The notes below the pieces were generated by a model. It saw only the letters and a list, made by a program, of their open reading frames with translations. It ran no database searches and had not been told where the DNA came from. Positions 17,182-24,172 of a DNA stretch of 24,172 bases are shown here, one piece after another. Source of the stretch: Verrucomicrobiota bacterium (GTDB lineage Bacteria; Verrucomicrobiota; Verrucomicrobiae; Limisphaerales; UBA11358). The stretch spans positions 1 through 24,172 of the forward strand of contig JACZKP010000101.1 of the NCBI GenBank assembly GCA_014860005.1. Reading direction: 5' to 3'. Made by a program: the position numbers and the translations under genes. The stretch's first letter is position 1, and every line of letters starts with the position of its first letter.

Positions 17182-17384
17182 ACTGGAATCACTCACCCAC
17201 GGCAATGTGAGCCTTGAACCATGATTCTCCATCCGCAAGCCGCAGACATTCGACACGGCCTGATTACAGACTTGGCGGCGGCGGACAAAGTTGAAACACT
17301 CACGACGCTACGGGCCTCGAGGGGAAGCCAGTTCGTCGGGAGAAAAACCAAGCCCTCCCTTCCGGCCACGCCGGCAAACGGAAT

Positions 17385-19283
17385 ATGAATGCCAACCTCA
17401 AATCACTCTTCGGGACTGCGCCGATCGCGCTTCTCGCCTTAAGCCTCTCGGTCATTTCGGCACCACCCGCGGCGGCGGCCCAATGGCTGTCGCCCGCAGC
17501 CCTCATTGCATCGCCGGACGGTGACCGGCTCTACATCGCTTGCACCACGGCTGACCGGGTGTTGATCTTCGACCTCGCCACGCGGAAGGTCATGCAATCC
17601 ATCGCCACGTCCGCCGCGCCGACCGGGCTGGCGTTGTCCGCCGACGGCAACACGCTTTTCGTGACCTGCGCGGCGCCGGAAAGCCAGGTGAGTGTGGTGG
17701 ATGTGGCCCAAGCCCGCGTGACGGCAAAGCTCGCCGCAGGCCACACGGCGATGGCGCCGGTGCTCTCACCCGATGGTAAAACATTATTCGTCTGTAACCG
17801 CTTCAATGACGACATCAGTGTGCTTGATCTCGCTACGCAAAAGGAACTGCGTCGCATTCCCGTCCGCCGCGAACCGGTGGCGGCCGCGATCACGCCCGAT
17901 GGCAAACGGTTGTTGGTTGCCAATCATCTGCACCATGGCCGCGCCGATACCGACCATGTTGGGGCCGTGGTCAGCGTCATTGACACCGCGCTTGGTCAGG
18001 TCGTGGATGATTTGTGGCTGCCCAACGGAAGTGGTTCGCTCAATGACATCCGCATCTCGCCGGACGGCAAATATGCTGTCGTTACGCACGTTCTCTCGCG
18101 CTTTCATCTGCCCACGACGCAACTCGACCGCGGCTGGATGAACACCAACGCCAAGACGCTCATTGACCTCGCGCGGATGCAGGTACTGAACACTGTGTTG
18201 CTCGACACCATTGATCGCGGCGCGGCGAATCCTTGGGGCGCGGCCTGGAGCGCGGACGGCAAGACGCTTGTTGTGGCCATTGCCGGCACGCACGAGGTCA
18301 GCGTCACCGACTTCCCGGCTCTGCTGGAAAAGCTGGCGAAGGTTTCGTCCGCAGCGCCCGCTTCGGCAGCCGCATCCTTGCCTTACAGCAACGCGGCTTC
18401 CCGCGTGCCTTCCGACGTGCCGAACGATCTGTCGTTCCTGGTTGGCGTGCGCGAGCGACGGCGGTTGCCGGAAAGCGATCTCGGCCCGCGCGCAGTCGTG
18501 GTCGTGGGCCGGCACGCCTACGTGGCGAATTATTTCTCCGACACGCTCACGGTGCTCGAACTGGATGGCACGCACCCGAAGGCGGAGACAATTCCGCTCG
18601 GGCCGAAGCCGCAGATGACGACGGAACGTCTAGGCGAACTGTACTTTCACGACGCGCGCATCTGCTTCCAGGGCTGGCAAAGTTGCGCCAGTTGCCATCC
18701 CGGCGACGCACGCGTGGACGCCTTGAACTGGGATCTGCTGAACGACGGCATCGGCAATCCAAAGAACAACAAGAGCCTGTTGCTCACCTTCGAGACGCCG
18801 CCCTCCATGAGCATGGGCGTTCGCGAGACACCCGAAGCGGCCGTGCGCGCCGGCATCCGGCACATCCTCTTCACCGTGCAACCGCCGGAAGTGGGCGAGG
18901 CAATGGACGCCTATCTCAAAGCCCTCAAACCCGTCCCCAGTCCGCGACTGGTGAAAGGTGAACTCTCGCCAGCCGCCCGGCGCGGCGAAGAGGTTTTTCG
19001 CAGCAAGGAAACCGCCTGTGCGCAATGTCATCCCGGCCCACTGTTCACCGATTTGAAGACCTACGACGTCGGGACCTTGGGCCGCTTCGACAAGCCGGCC
19101 GATTTGTTCGATACACCTACGCTCGTGGAAATCTGGCGCACCGCGCCGTATCTGCATGACGGCTCGGCGGCCACCATGCGCGATGTGCTAACGACCGCCA
19201 ACAAAAACGACCAGCACGGCAAGACCTCGCACCTCACGGCGGACCAATTGAGCGATTTGATCGAGTATCTGCTGTCGTTATGA
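17385..19283 (+). CDS. YVTN beta-propeller / di-haem cytochrome c peroxidase-like protein
   Basis: A 632-residue exported protein. Residues 1-32 are a signal peptide ending 'PPAAAAQ'. Roughly 35-410 are YVTN/NHL-type propeller blades with repeated 'SPDG.RLY.A' and 'DLAT' motifs ('ASPDGDRLYIACTTADRV', 'LSADGNTLFVTC', 'LSPDGKTLFVCN', 'ISPDGKYAVVTH'). About 415-632 hold two c-haem sites, Cys434-A-S-Cys437-His438 and Cys545-A-Q-Cys548-His549, in a layout like MauG/bacterial cytochrome c peroxidase ('GELYFHDARICFQGWQ', 'RRGEEVFRSKETACAQCHPG', 'TPTLVEIWRTAPYLHDGSA'). Such proteins use two haems to reduce peroxide or oxidise partner proteins in the periplasm. Substrate is unknown. It follows the HEAT protein gene by about 200 bases on the same strand. 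The ATG at 17385 leads directly into the signal peptide. Confidence 0.88.
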   Translation: MNANLKSLFGTAPIALLALSLSVISAPPAAAAQWLSPAALIASPDGDRLYIACTTADRVLIFDLATRKVMQSIATSAAPTGLALSADGNTLFVTCAAPESQVSVVDVAQARVTAKLAAGHTAMAPVLSPDGKTLFVCNRFNDDISVLDLATQKELRRIPVRREPVAAAITPDGKRLLVANHLHHGRADTDHVGAVVSVIDTALGQVVDDLWLPNGSGSLNDIRISPDGKYAVVTHVLSRFHLPTTQLDRGWMNTNAKTLIDLARMQVLNTVLLDTIDRGAANPWGAAWSADGKTLVVAIAGTHEVSVTDFPALLEKLAKVSSAAPASAAASLPYSNAASRVPSDVPNDLSFLVGVRERRRLPESDLGPRAVVVVGRHAYVANYFSDTLTVLELDGTHPKAETIPLGPKPQMTTERLGELYFHDARICFQGWQSCASCHPGDARVDALNWDLLNDGIGNPKNNKSLLLTFETPPSMSMGVRETPEAAVRAGIRHILFTVQPPEVGEAMDAYLKALKPVPSPRLVKGELSPAARRGEEVFRSKETACAQCHPGPLFTDLKTYDVGTLGRFDKPADLFDTPTLVEIWRTAPYLHDGSAATMRDVLTTANKNDQHGKTSHLTADQLSDLIEYLLSL

Positions 19284-19334
19284 GTTGTCCTCGCCCGATA
19301 TGCAAAACACACTCCGAATTGACCTCATTGCCAA

Positions 19335-19433
19335 AGCGGCGCTAAAGACGCGCGCACTCCAGACGCTTCGCGCCGGAGCAGCCTGCCAGGAAGTCGCGCC
19401 AGCGTTTGGAGTGCGTGCGTCTTCAGCGCCGCT
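19335..19433. repeat. Long imperfect inverted repeat (33-bp arms)
   Basis: The 33 bases at 19335-19367 (starting agcggcgctaaagacg) are the reverse complement of 19401-19433 except for three positions, separated by a 33-base loop. The mismatches are all transitions, so the stem in RNA would be kept by G-U pairs on one strand. A frame through the repeat (19285-19506) is just an open reading of the hairpin and is not supported. It sits in the 219-base gap between the di-haem gene and the aldo/keto reductase gene. It could be a dispersed REP/MITE-like element, a transcription-processing site or both; its copy number cannot be checked here. Confidence 0.75.
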
Positions 19434-19502
19434 CTCCGCCAGATATTTTTCAAGAGCACAGTTCATGGATTTAATCCGCGAACCGGCTCCGGGAATTCTT
19501 TT

Positions 19503-20510
19503 ATGAAACAAAAACCTCTCGGCAATACGGGCCTCTCGGCCTCCATCGTCGGTCTCGGCGCTTGGGTGCTCGGCGGCGGACAAATCTGGGGTCAGGACAC
19601 CGACGACGCGGAATCAGTCCGCACCATCCAGGCGGCGCTCGACCTCGGCATCAACCTCATTGACACCGCGCCCGCCTACGGTTGGGGCCGCAGCGAACGT
19701 GTCGTCGGCCAGGCGCTCAAGGGACGGCGCGATCAGGCCATCCTCGCCACCAAGTGCGGCCTGTGGTGGGAGGACGCGCGCGGCAGCTTCTTCGCCGATT
19801 TCGACGACAAGAAGATGAACCGCAGCCTCCGACCCGACACCATCCAGATCGAGATCGAGAACAGCCTGCGCCGGCTCGACGTGGACTGCATTGACCTCTA
19901 CCAGACGCATTGGCCATCCATGCCGCCGGACCACACGCCCATCGCCGACACCATGGCGGCGCTGCTCAAGCTCAAGGAGCAGGGCAAAATTCGCGCCATC
20001 GGCGTCTGCAACGTGTCGGCCGATGAATTGAAGGAAAACGTCCGCTGCGGCGGGATCGTGAGCGATCAGTTCCGCTACTCGATGCTGCATCGTGAGGCGG
20101 AGCAGGACATCCTGCCGCAATGCGCGCAGCAGAACCTCGCCACGCTCACCTACATGTCGCTCGAACAGGGCCTGCTCACCGGCAAGATCGGCATGGACCG
20201 CGTCTTCCAGCCCGGCGAATTCCGCAGCAACACCGGGTGGAACGATTGGCTGATCCCCGTGAACCGCCGGCGCGTGCTCGACCTGCTCGGGTCGTGGCAG
20301 GACCTCACGGACAAATACGCCTGCACGCTTTCACAACTGGTCATCGCCTGGACCGCCGCCCAACCTGGCGTGACGCACGTCCTCGCCGGCGGACGGAACA
20401 TTGCGCAAGTCACCGAGAACGCGAAGGCGGGCGAACTGAACTTGGAAGCTGCGGACTTGGCGCGCATCCGCAAGGATGTGATTGCGCTGGGTGAGCCGGT
20501 GAACACCTAG
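19503..20510 (+). CDS. Aldo/keto reductase
   Basis: A 335-residue TIM-barrel NAD(P)H oxidoreductase of the aldo/keto reductase superfamily, predicted cytoplasmic with no signal peptide. The catalytic tetrad is visible: Asp54 and Tyr59 in 'DTAPAYGWGRSE', Lys84 in 'ILATKCGL', and His136 in 'DLYQTHWPSM'. The start 'MKQKPLGNTGLSASIVGLGAW' is typical of the bacterial YajO/IolS-like subgroup, as are 'GKIRAIGVCNVSADEL' and 'LAGGRNIAQVTENAKA' near the cofactor phosphate site. Typical substrates are sugar aldehydes, ketones or inositol derivatives; the actual one is unknown. It lies downstream of the inverted repeat, in the same direction as the di-haem gene. Confidence 0.92.
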   Translation: MKQKPLGNTGLSASIVGLGAWVLGGGQIWGQDTDDAESVRTIQAALDLGINLIDTAPAYGWGRSERVVGQALKGRRDQAILATKCGLWWEDARGSFFADFDDKKMNRSLRPDTIQIEIENSLRRLDVDCIDLYQTHWPSMPPDHTPIADTMAALLKLKEQGKIRAIGVCNVSADELKENVRCGGIVSDQFRYSMLHREAEQDILPQCAQQNLATLTYMSLEQGLLTGKIGMDRVFQPGEFRSNTGWNDWLIPVNRRRVLDLLGSWQDLTDKYACTLSQLVIAWTAAQPGVTHVLAGGRNIAQVTENAKAGELNLEAADLARIRKDVIALGEPVNT

Positions 20511-20616
20511 CGATTGACCGATTGAAGCGAACCACACCGGGCATGAGAGGATTCAAAGAAATCGTTAACCAGCCGCAATCACAATCTCGGTCCTGCGGTC
20601 CTTGTGGCTCACCTAA

Positions 20617-20994
20617 ATGTCATTGGTTATGAGGCGGGCCAGAGCCAAATTCACATGCCCGTGTTGCGGATACCGCACCTTCCGTAGACGTCCTGGGAAC
20701 TATGAAATTTGCCACGTTTGCTTCTGGGAGGACGACCCAGTTCAGTTGCTTGATCCTTGGTATCCGGGAGGCGCGAATAACGTATCCCTGCAAGAAGCGC
20801 AGCAGAATTATGCTCAGATTGGAGTCAGTGAGCCGAAATTCAAACCGAATGTGAAAGGCGTTCTTTCCGGCGATGCGCGCGACCCACTATGGCGGCCGGT
20901 CAAGGACGCTGATCGCCAACGCGCGACAACGCCAGCAAAGTTGACGAAGGAAAACCCAAAAGGGCCGTGGAAGTGGTACTACTGGGAGCAGTGA
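20617..20994 (+). CDS. CPCC cysteine-rich domain protein
   Basis: A 125-residue small cytoplasmic protein with a Cys-rich CPCC domain. The N-terminal part has 'FTCPCCGYRTF' (Cys14, Cys16, Cys17) and 'YEICHVCFWEDD' (Cys32, Cys35), then 'GGANNVSLQEAQQNYAQIG'. This matches the family pattern and suggests metal (probably zinc) binding. CPCC proteins are often found singly or near polymorphic toxin and immunity genes; their function is not established. The C-terminal 55 residues are basic and Lys/Pro-rich and look less conserved. A second in-frame ATG at 20629 is possible. It stands alone here, about 100 bases after the aldo/keto reductase gene. Confidence 0.85.
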   Translation: MSLVMRRARAKFTCPCCGYRTFRRRPGNYEICHVCFWEDDPVQLLDPWYPGGANNVSLQEAQQNYAQIGVSEPKFKPNVKGVLSGDARDPLWRPVKDADRQRATTPAKLTKENPKGPWKWYYWEQ

Positions 20995-21010
20995 CACATA
21001 ACCGACAGAT

Positions 21011-21145
21011 ATGAAAGCGTTGAAGGAATCGCTTGAGTTGACCTTGGGAATCGGTTCCGTGGCGTTCGCTACCACGGCGGCCTCGATGCAACCTCGCCTC
21101 GCCCTCTTTCCCTGCACGGCGACTTCTGAATTCAGCAACCATTGA
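21011..21145 (+). CDS. Small hypothetical ORF (44 codons)
   Basis: ATG at 21011 opens a 44-residue frame ending at 21145. Its first half ('MKALKESLELTLGIGSVAFA') looks like a weak signal peptide with 'TTAAS' at a possible cleavage site. The rest is short and without recognisable features. It ends four bases before the ATG of the truncated exported head at 21150. It is either a decayed gene start or a chance frame. Confidence 0.2.
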   Translation: MKALKESLELTLGIGSVAFATTAASMQPRLALFPCTATSEFSNH

Positions 21146-21149
21146 TCCC

Positions 21150-21389
21150 ATGAAAACTCCAACCAACCGACAAAGCCGCGCGACCGCCCTCGCCGCAGTC
21201 GCGTTCGCCACGCTGGTGTTTACCACCGCGCCCGCGTCCACCCAGGAATCCTGGCCGCAGCACATCGAAGCCGACTGGCTGCTGGCCGAGGAAGTCGCGG
21301 CGCAGGACCAACTCGGCGGCTTGGTCACAAAGAAAGCCGGTGCCGCAGGCGGTTGCAACGGCCTCGCGCCGCTTGTGTCGCGCGTTTGA
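21150..21389 (+). pseudogene. Truncated head of an exported discoidin/propeller-type protein
   Basis: A 79-residue frame with a clear signal peptide at residues 1-31 ('ALAAVAFATLVFTTAPAST'). It then reads 'HIEADWLLAEEV' and 'VTKKAGAAGGCNG' and stops soon after. In PVC exported cytochromes, a motif of the type 'IEADWL..' followed by 'AAGGCDGV' normally begins an F5/8 (discoidin)-like sugar-binding domain of over 100 residues; here it ends at 'GGCNG'. The first 37 codons are 98/111 bases identical to the start of the gene at 22061. This is therefore most likely the 5' remnant of a tandem paralogue, its body lost or replaced by the toxin-antitoxin pair that follows. A short exported peptide is possible but less likely. 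Confidence 0.65.
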
Positions 21390-21410
21390 ATCGGATACCT
21401 TGCCTGCGTT

Positions 21411-21599
21411 ATGCGAAAGACCGCCCGCAAGCGAAAGAAGCTGGATTACCCGGAAGTGACCAACGGCACGCGCTGGGCCACCGAAGCGCGCCGGCTTGCC
21501 AGCAAATTGACTCCCGAACAAGAGGCTGAGTACATTCGGCGTGCAATGGCCCGAATCTATGGCGACAAGCACAAAGAAGTCGCTGGCGCTGGACACTAA
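21411..21599 (+). CDS. Putative antitoxin of a PIN-domain toxin-antitoxin pair
   Basis: A 62-residue, basic-N-terminus protein ('MRKTARKRKKLDYPEVTNG') with 'TRWATEARRLASKLTPEQEAEYIRRAM', here quoted in two overlapping halves, predicted mostly helical. Its size, the 41-base overlap with the following PIN-domain toxin gene, and the shared strand are the usual VapBC-style arrangement. In such pairs the antitoxin binds the toxin with its C-terminus and the promoter with its N-terminus. No standard antitoxin family (AbrB, RHH, Phd) is recognisable, so this could be a new antitoxin type. ATG at 21411 was chosen as the first start after the truncated head. Confidence 0.5.
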   Translation: MRKTARKRKKLDYPEVTNGTRWATEARRLASKLTPEQEAEYIRRAMARIYGDKHKEVAGAGH

Positions 21600-22056
21600 T
21601 CTCCTGCTCGACCTCGCCGAGGGAAGCGACTTCGCGCACGATTTCCGGGAGGAATTCGTTGGACGCGGTTATGGTCTGGTCGTTCCTCCTGCGGTTCTGG
21701 CGGAGTTGGAAGCCCTCGTAGTAGCGGGACGTGTGCCGCAGTGCGATTTCGCAATCACCGCTTTGGAAAGTCTCGTTGCCTGGGAGTGTCAGCCGTTCCT
21801 GCTGTCCGCCCTGAGTCTTTCCATCGCCGCATGTTTCGCAGAGCGGCTGCTCGACCTCCGGCTTATCCCTGAAACGGAGCGCAACGACGGGAAGATTCTG
21901 GCGCAGACTTCACTAATGCAGATTCCGTTCCTCGTGACCTCGGACAAGCACTTGCTGGACATTGACGAGGAAGCTCTCCTGCTGGCGCTCAACGAAGCCG
22001 ACTTGCTGCCCGTGCATCCGGTTCATCCAAAGCGGCTCTTGAAGGCGTTGCGGTAA
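21559..22056 (+). CDS. PIN-domain ribonuclease (VapC-like toxin)
   Basis: A 165-residue PIN-domain protein. The four conserved acidic positions can be placed: Asp12 in 'ALDTNLLLDLAEG', Glu49 in 'PAVLAELEAL', Asp110 in 'ERNDGKILAQT' and Asp129 in 'LVTSDKHLLD'. Together they would bind Mg2+ and cleave RNA, as in VapC toxins. The 'DTNLLLDL' start and 'VPPAVLAELE' second motif are typical. The ATG at 21559 ('MATSTKKS') was chosen over the GTG at 21541. It overlaps the putative antitoxin by 41 bases, so translation is probably coupled. The pair lies between two copies of a signal-peptide-coding segment; its stop is four bases before the second copy's ATG, so it was inserted or retained precisely between tandem paralogues. 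Confidence 0.85.
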   Translation: MATSTKKSLALDTNLLLDLAEGSDFAHDFREEFVGRGYGLVVPPAVLAELEALVVAGRVPQCDFAITALESLVAWECQPFLLSALSLSIAACFAERLLDLRLIPETERNDGKILAQTSLMQIPFLVTSDKHLLDIDEEALLLALNEADLLPVHPVHPKRLLKALR

Positions 22057-22060
22057 CCCC

Positions 22061-24055
22061 ATGAAAACGCCAACCCACCGACAAAGCCGAGGGTCCGCCC
22101 TCGCCACGGTCGCCATCGCCACGCTGGTGTTCACCACCGCGCCCGCGACCACCCGGGAATCCTGGCCCCAGCCGCTTTCCCCAAGCCGCACCGAACCAGT
22201 TCATCCAAACAAACTCACCACCGTTCACCTGGCGGTTCACGATCTCATGGCGACCTTTGGCAATCGCTATCCGCACGGCCAGCAATTCCTGCGGAGCCTC
22301 CAGCGGCACGAGGAGGAACTCCGCATCGCCATCAGCCGCGGCGCAGATGCCGAGGAGCGCAAAGCGGTGCAGGAACGGCTTGAGTTGCAGCAACGCCAAG
22401 CCCTCCTCGCCAATCCGCTGGTCAGTGGTCATCCCATCCTCTTCGTCGTTCGGCAGCAATACCGTCCGGACCATCACAACACCGCCACCTTCTTCCCGAG
22501 TGCGGCACACGAATACAACGATGGCGCGTTCACCCCCGGTGGCGCGCTCAAGGTGGTGGATTTCGCCAGAGGCGGCGAGGCGCGCACGTTGCTTGAACTT
22601 CCGGATGGCGTGGTGCGGGATCCGGAGGTTTACTTTGATGGACGCAAAGTCGTTTTCTCCATGCGGACGAACGCCGCGGACAGTTATCATGTTTACGAAA
22701 TCAACACGGACGGTAGTGGCTTGCGCCAGCTTACGTTCGCGAAAGACGTGGATGATCTTGACCCGCTGTACCTGCCCGACGGGAGCATCGCGTTTTCGTC
22801 CACGCGCGAGCCGAAGTACTGCATGTGCAACCGGCACATCATGGCGAACCTTTTCCGGATGGACGCCGACGGCGCGAACATCCACCAGATCGGCAGGAGC
22901 ACGCTTTTCGAAGGGCACGGCACGCTCATGCCTGATGGCCGCATTCTTTACGACCGCTGGGAATATGTGGACCGCAATTTCGGTGACGCGCAGGCGCTGT
23001 GGACCGTTAATCCCGACGGCACGAGCCACGCGCTCTATTGGGGCAACAATACCGCATCGCCCGGCGGGGTCATTGATGCGCGGATAATTCCGGGCACCGA
23101 GCAGGCCATCTGCGTGTTCGGCTCCTGCCACGACCGGCCGTGGGGCGCGCTGGCCATCATTGACCGGCGCCTGGGCATGGACGGGCTCCAACCCGTCATC
23201 CGCACCTGGCCGGCTGACGCGACCAATCTCGTCAGACAATCCGGGTGGGAGCTTTTTGATTTGTTCAAGCAGGTCAAACTGAAATACGAAGACCCGTATC
23301 CGCTCAGTGAAAAGTATTTCCTCGCCTCGCGTATGACCGGCGACGGTGAACAAATGGGCATTTATCTGCTCGATGTCTTCGGCAACGAGATTCTGCTCCA
23401 CACCGAGGCGCCCGGCTGCTTCGACCCCATGCCGTTGGGGCCGCGCGTCCGTCCGCCGATCATTCCATCCCGGCGCGACTTCGCGAACCAACCCGGCACG
23501 TTTTACGTCCAGGATGTTTATCAGGGCGTAACCATGACCACGGTGCCGCGCCGTTCCGTGAAATGGTTGCGCGTGGTCGAGTCGCCCGAGAAGCGTTACT
23601 GGACCTCGACGGCATGGGACGGTCAGGGCATCGAAGGGCCGGCGATGAACTGGCACGACTTCAACAACAAGCGCATTCTCGGCACCGTGCCGGTGGAGGC
23701 TGACGGATCAGCCTACCTCGAACTACCATCGGATCGCTTCGTCTATTTCCAATTGCTCGACGAATCCGGCATGATGGTGCAATCCATGCGCAGTGGAACG
23801 ATGCTGCAATCGGGTGAGCGCGCCAGTTGCATCGGCTGTCACGAAGACCGTCGTAGCGCCCCGCCCGCGGCAACAACCGGGGGCACAGACGCTCTGCGGC
23901 GCGAGCCGAGCCGGCTTGCGGGCTGGCACGGCGACCCACGTGATTTCAACTACCTCACGGAAGTGCAACCAGTCTTCAACCGGCGCTGCGTGAGTTGCCA
24001 CGATTTCGGTCAGGACGCTGGCAAGACGCTGAACCTAGCAGCCTGTCGGACTTAG
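22061..24055 (+). pseudogene. Exported propeller / di-haem cytochrome, 3' end lost to IS insertion
   Basis: A 664-codon frame whose last 4-5 codons are mobile-element sequence. Residues 1-31 are a signal peptide. About 100-470 hold TolB/PD40-like blades ('FDGRKVVFSMRT', 'YLPDGSIAFSSTR', 'LMPDGRILYDRWE') and the family segment 'YCMCNRHIMANLF'. About 520-600 resemble the hydrazine synthase alpha middle domain ('LGTVPVEADGSAYLELPSDR'), with haem site Cys590-I-G-Cys593-His594. A second site, Cys643-V-S-Cys646-His647, follows in 'VQPVFNRRCVSCHDFG'. The domain after the second haem ('DAGKTLNLA') normally continues for 100 or more residues, but here it runs into 'ACRT' and a stop. The break coincides with IS1182-like sequence starting near 24040. 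The missing part should lie beyond the element, outside the window. Confidence 0.87.
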
Positions 24056-24172
24056 CGCGAAGAGATTTCTGAAAATAGTTTGAACAAAAAGGGGGCGGTA
24101 CGGATCCAAAGGCCATGTCTGCACGTTTTGTAAATGTGGATCGCCAGACGCCGATGTTTCTGCCCTGCGATC
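24040..24172 (+). mobile_element. IS1182-like insertion sequence, left end (partial)
   Basis: The sequence 'agcctgtcggactta' at about 24040-24054 resembles the terminal inverted repeat of IS1182-group elements. It is followed by about 60 non-coding bases and then a transposase start. It interrupts the haem gene in mid-domain. The right end, the other inverted repeat and any target duplication lie outside the window, so the exact boundary is uncertain by a few bases. Confidence 0.7.
24115..24172 (+). CDS. IS1182-family transposase, N-terminus (partial)
   Basis: ATG at 24115 opens a frame that runs off the window edge: 19 visible residues starting 'MSARFVNVDRQTPMFLP'. The pattern 'F..VDR.TPM.LP' is the usual beginning of IS1182-family transposases, whose DDE catalytic core lies far downstream. 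The call rests on this short stretch and the adjacent terminus-like sequence. Confidence 0.65.
   Translation, partial: MSARFVNVDRQTPMFLPCD

Noticed and set aside
17176..17194. 6-bp perfect hairpin at the stop of the HEAT/haem gene
   Set aside because: The stem is short and there is no following T-run, so it is not a convincing intrinsic terminator.
19285..19506. 73-codon frame between the di-haem gene and the aldo/keto reductase
   Set aside because: It is a reading through the long inverted repeat, without any protein family resemblance.
21989..23656. 555-codon minus-strand frame opposite the second cytochrome
   Set aside because: Antisense shadow: the plus strand carries a signal peptide, propeller blades and haem motifs, while this frame has no family features.
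1..24172. CRISPR array
   Set aside because: No regularly spaced short direct repeats were seen on either strand.

Overview
The window looks like chromosomal DNA of a Verrucomicrobiota bacterium (Pedosphaera/Limisphaerales-like). This is an inference from several signs: GC-rich coding sequence, secreted proteins ending in an 'STNL..W' type C-terminal module, Tat-exported Gfo/Idh/MocA oxidoreductases, and large exported proteins joining beta-propellers to c-type haem sites, as is common in the Planctomycetota/Verrucomicrobiota group. No ribosomal or other phylogenetic marker is present, so the assignment is tentative.

Layout. (1) 1-2690 is a gene-poor, decayed stretch. It holds the C-terminal end of a secreted choice-of-anchor Q type protein, a fragment of a second secreted protein, a small lipoprotein gene broken by two apparent single-base deletions, a perfect 13-bp palindrome, and the C-terminal part of a VirB4/TraC-type conjugation ATPase without its Walker A region. 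It reads as the wreck of an integrated conjugative element. (2) 2701-5094 holds a two-gene nucleotide-sugar cassette, wbpA-like and wbpP-like, for making UDP-HexNAc uronic acids for surface polysaccharide. (3) 5116-8992 on the minus strand carries, in transcription order, an OGG1-type 8-oxoguanine DNA glycosylase, ComB (2-phosphosulfolactate phosphatase) and a ParC/GyrA-type topoisomerase A subunit. (4) 9159-10577 is a Tat-exported Gfo/Idh/MocA protein, followed by tRNA-Ser(GCU) at 10890-10982. (5) 11085-12725 on the minus strand encodes RarD and an apparently exported WrbA-like flavodoxin. (6) 13093-24055 on the plus strand is the most distinctive region. It contains a 1362-residue lectin-like/propeller/haem/HEAT protein, a YVTN-propeller di-haem protein, an aldo/keto reductase, a CPCC-motif protein, a truncated exported-protein head, a PIN-domain toxin-antitoxin pair, and a second propeller/di-haem protein. 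That last gene is cut short by an IS1182-like element running off the right edge.

How it may work together. The three exported haem/propeller proteins look like parts of a periplasmic redox or polymer-processing apparatus. The aldo/keto reductase and the Gfo/Idh/MocA protein would suit sugar-derivative oxidoreduction, but nothing in the sequence proves a shared pathway. The most informative structural event is at 21150-24172. Two copies of nearly the same signal-peptide-coding segment flank a toxin-antitoxin pair, the first copy leads into an abruptly ended domain, and the second copy's gene is ended by a transposon. This points to active turnover of a tandem family of exported cytochromes.
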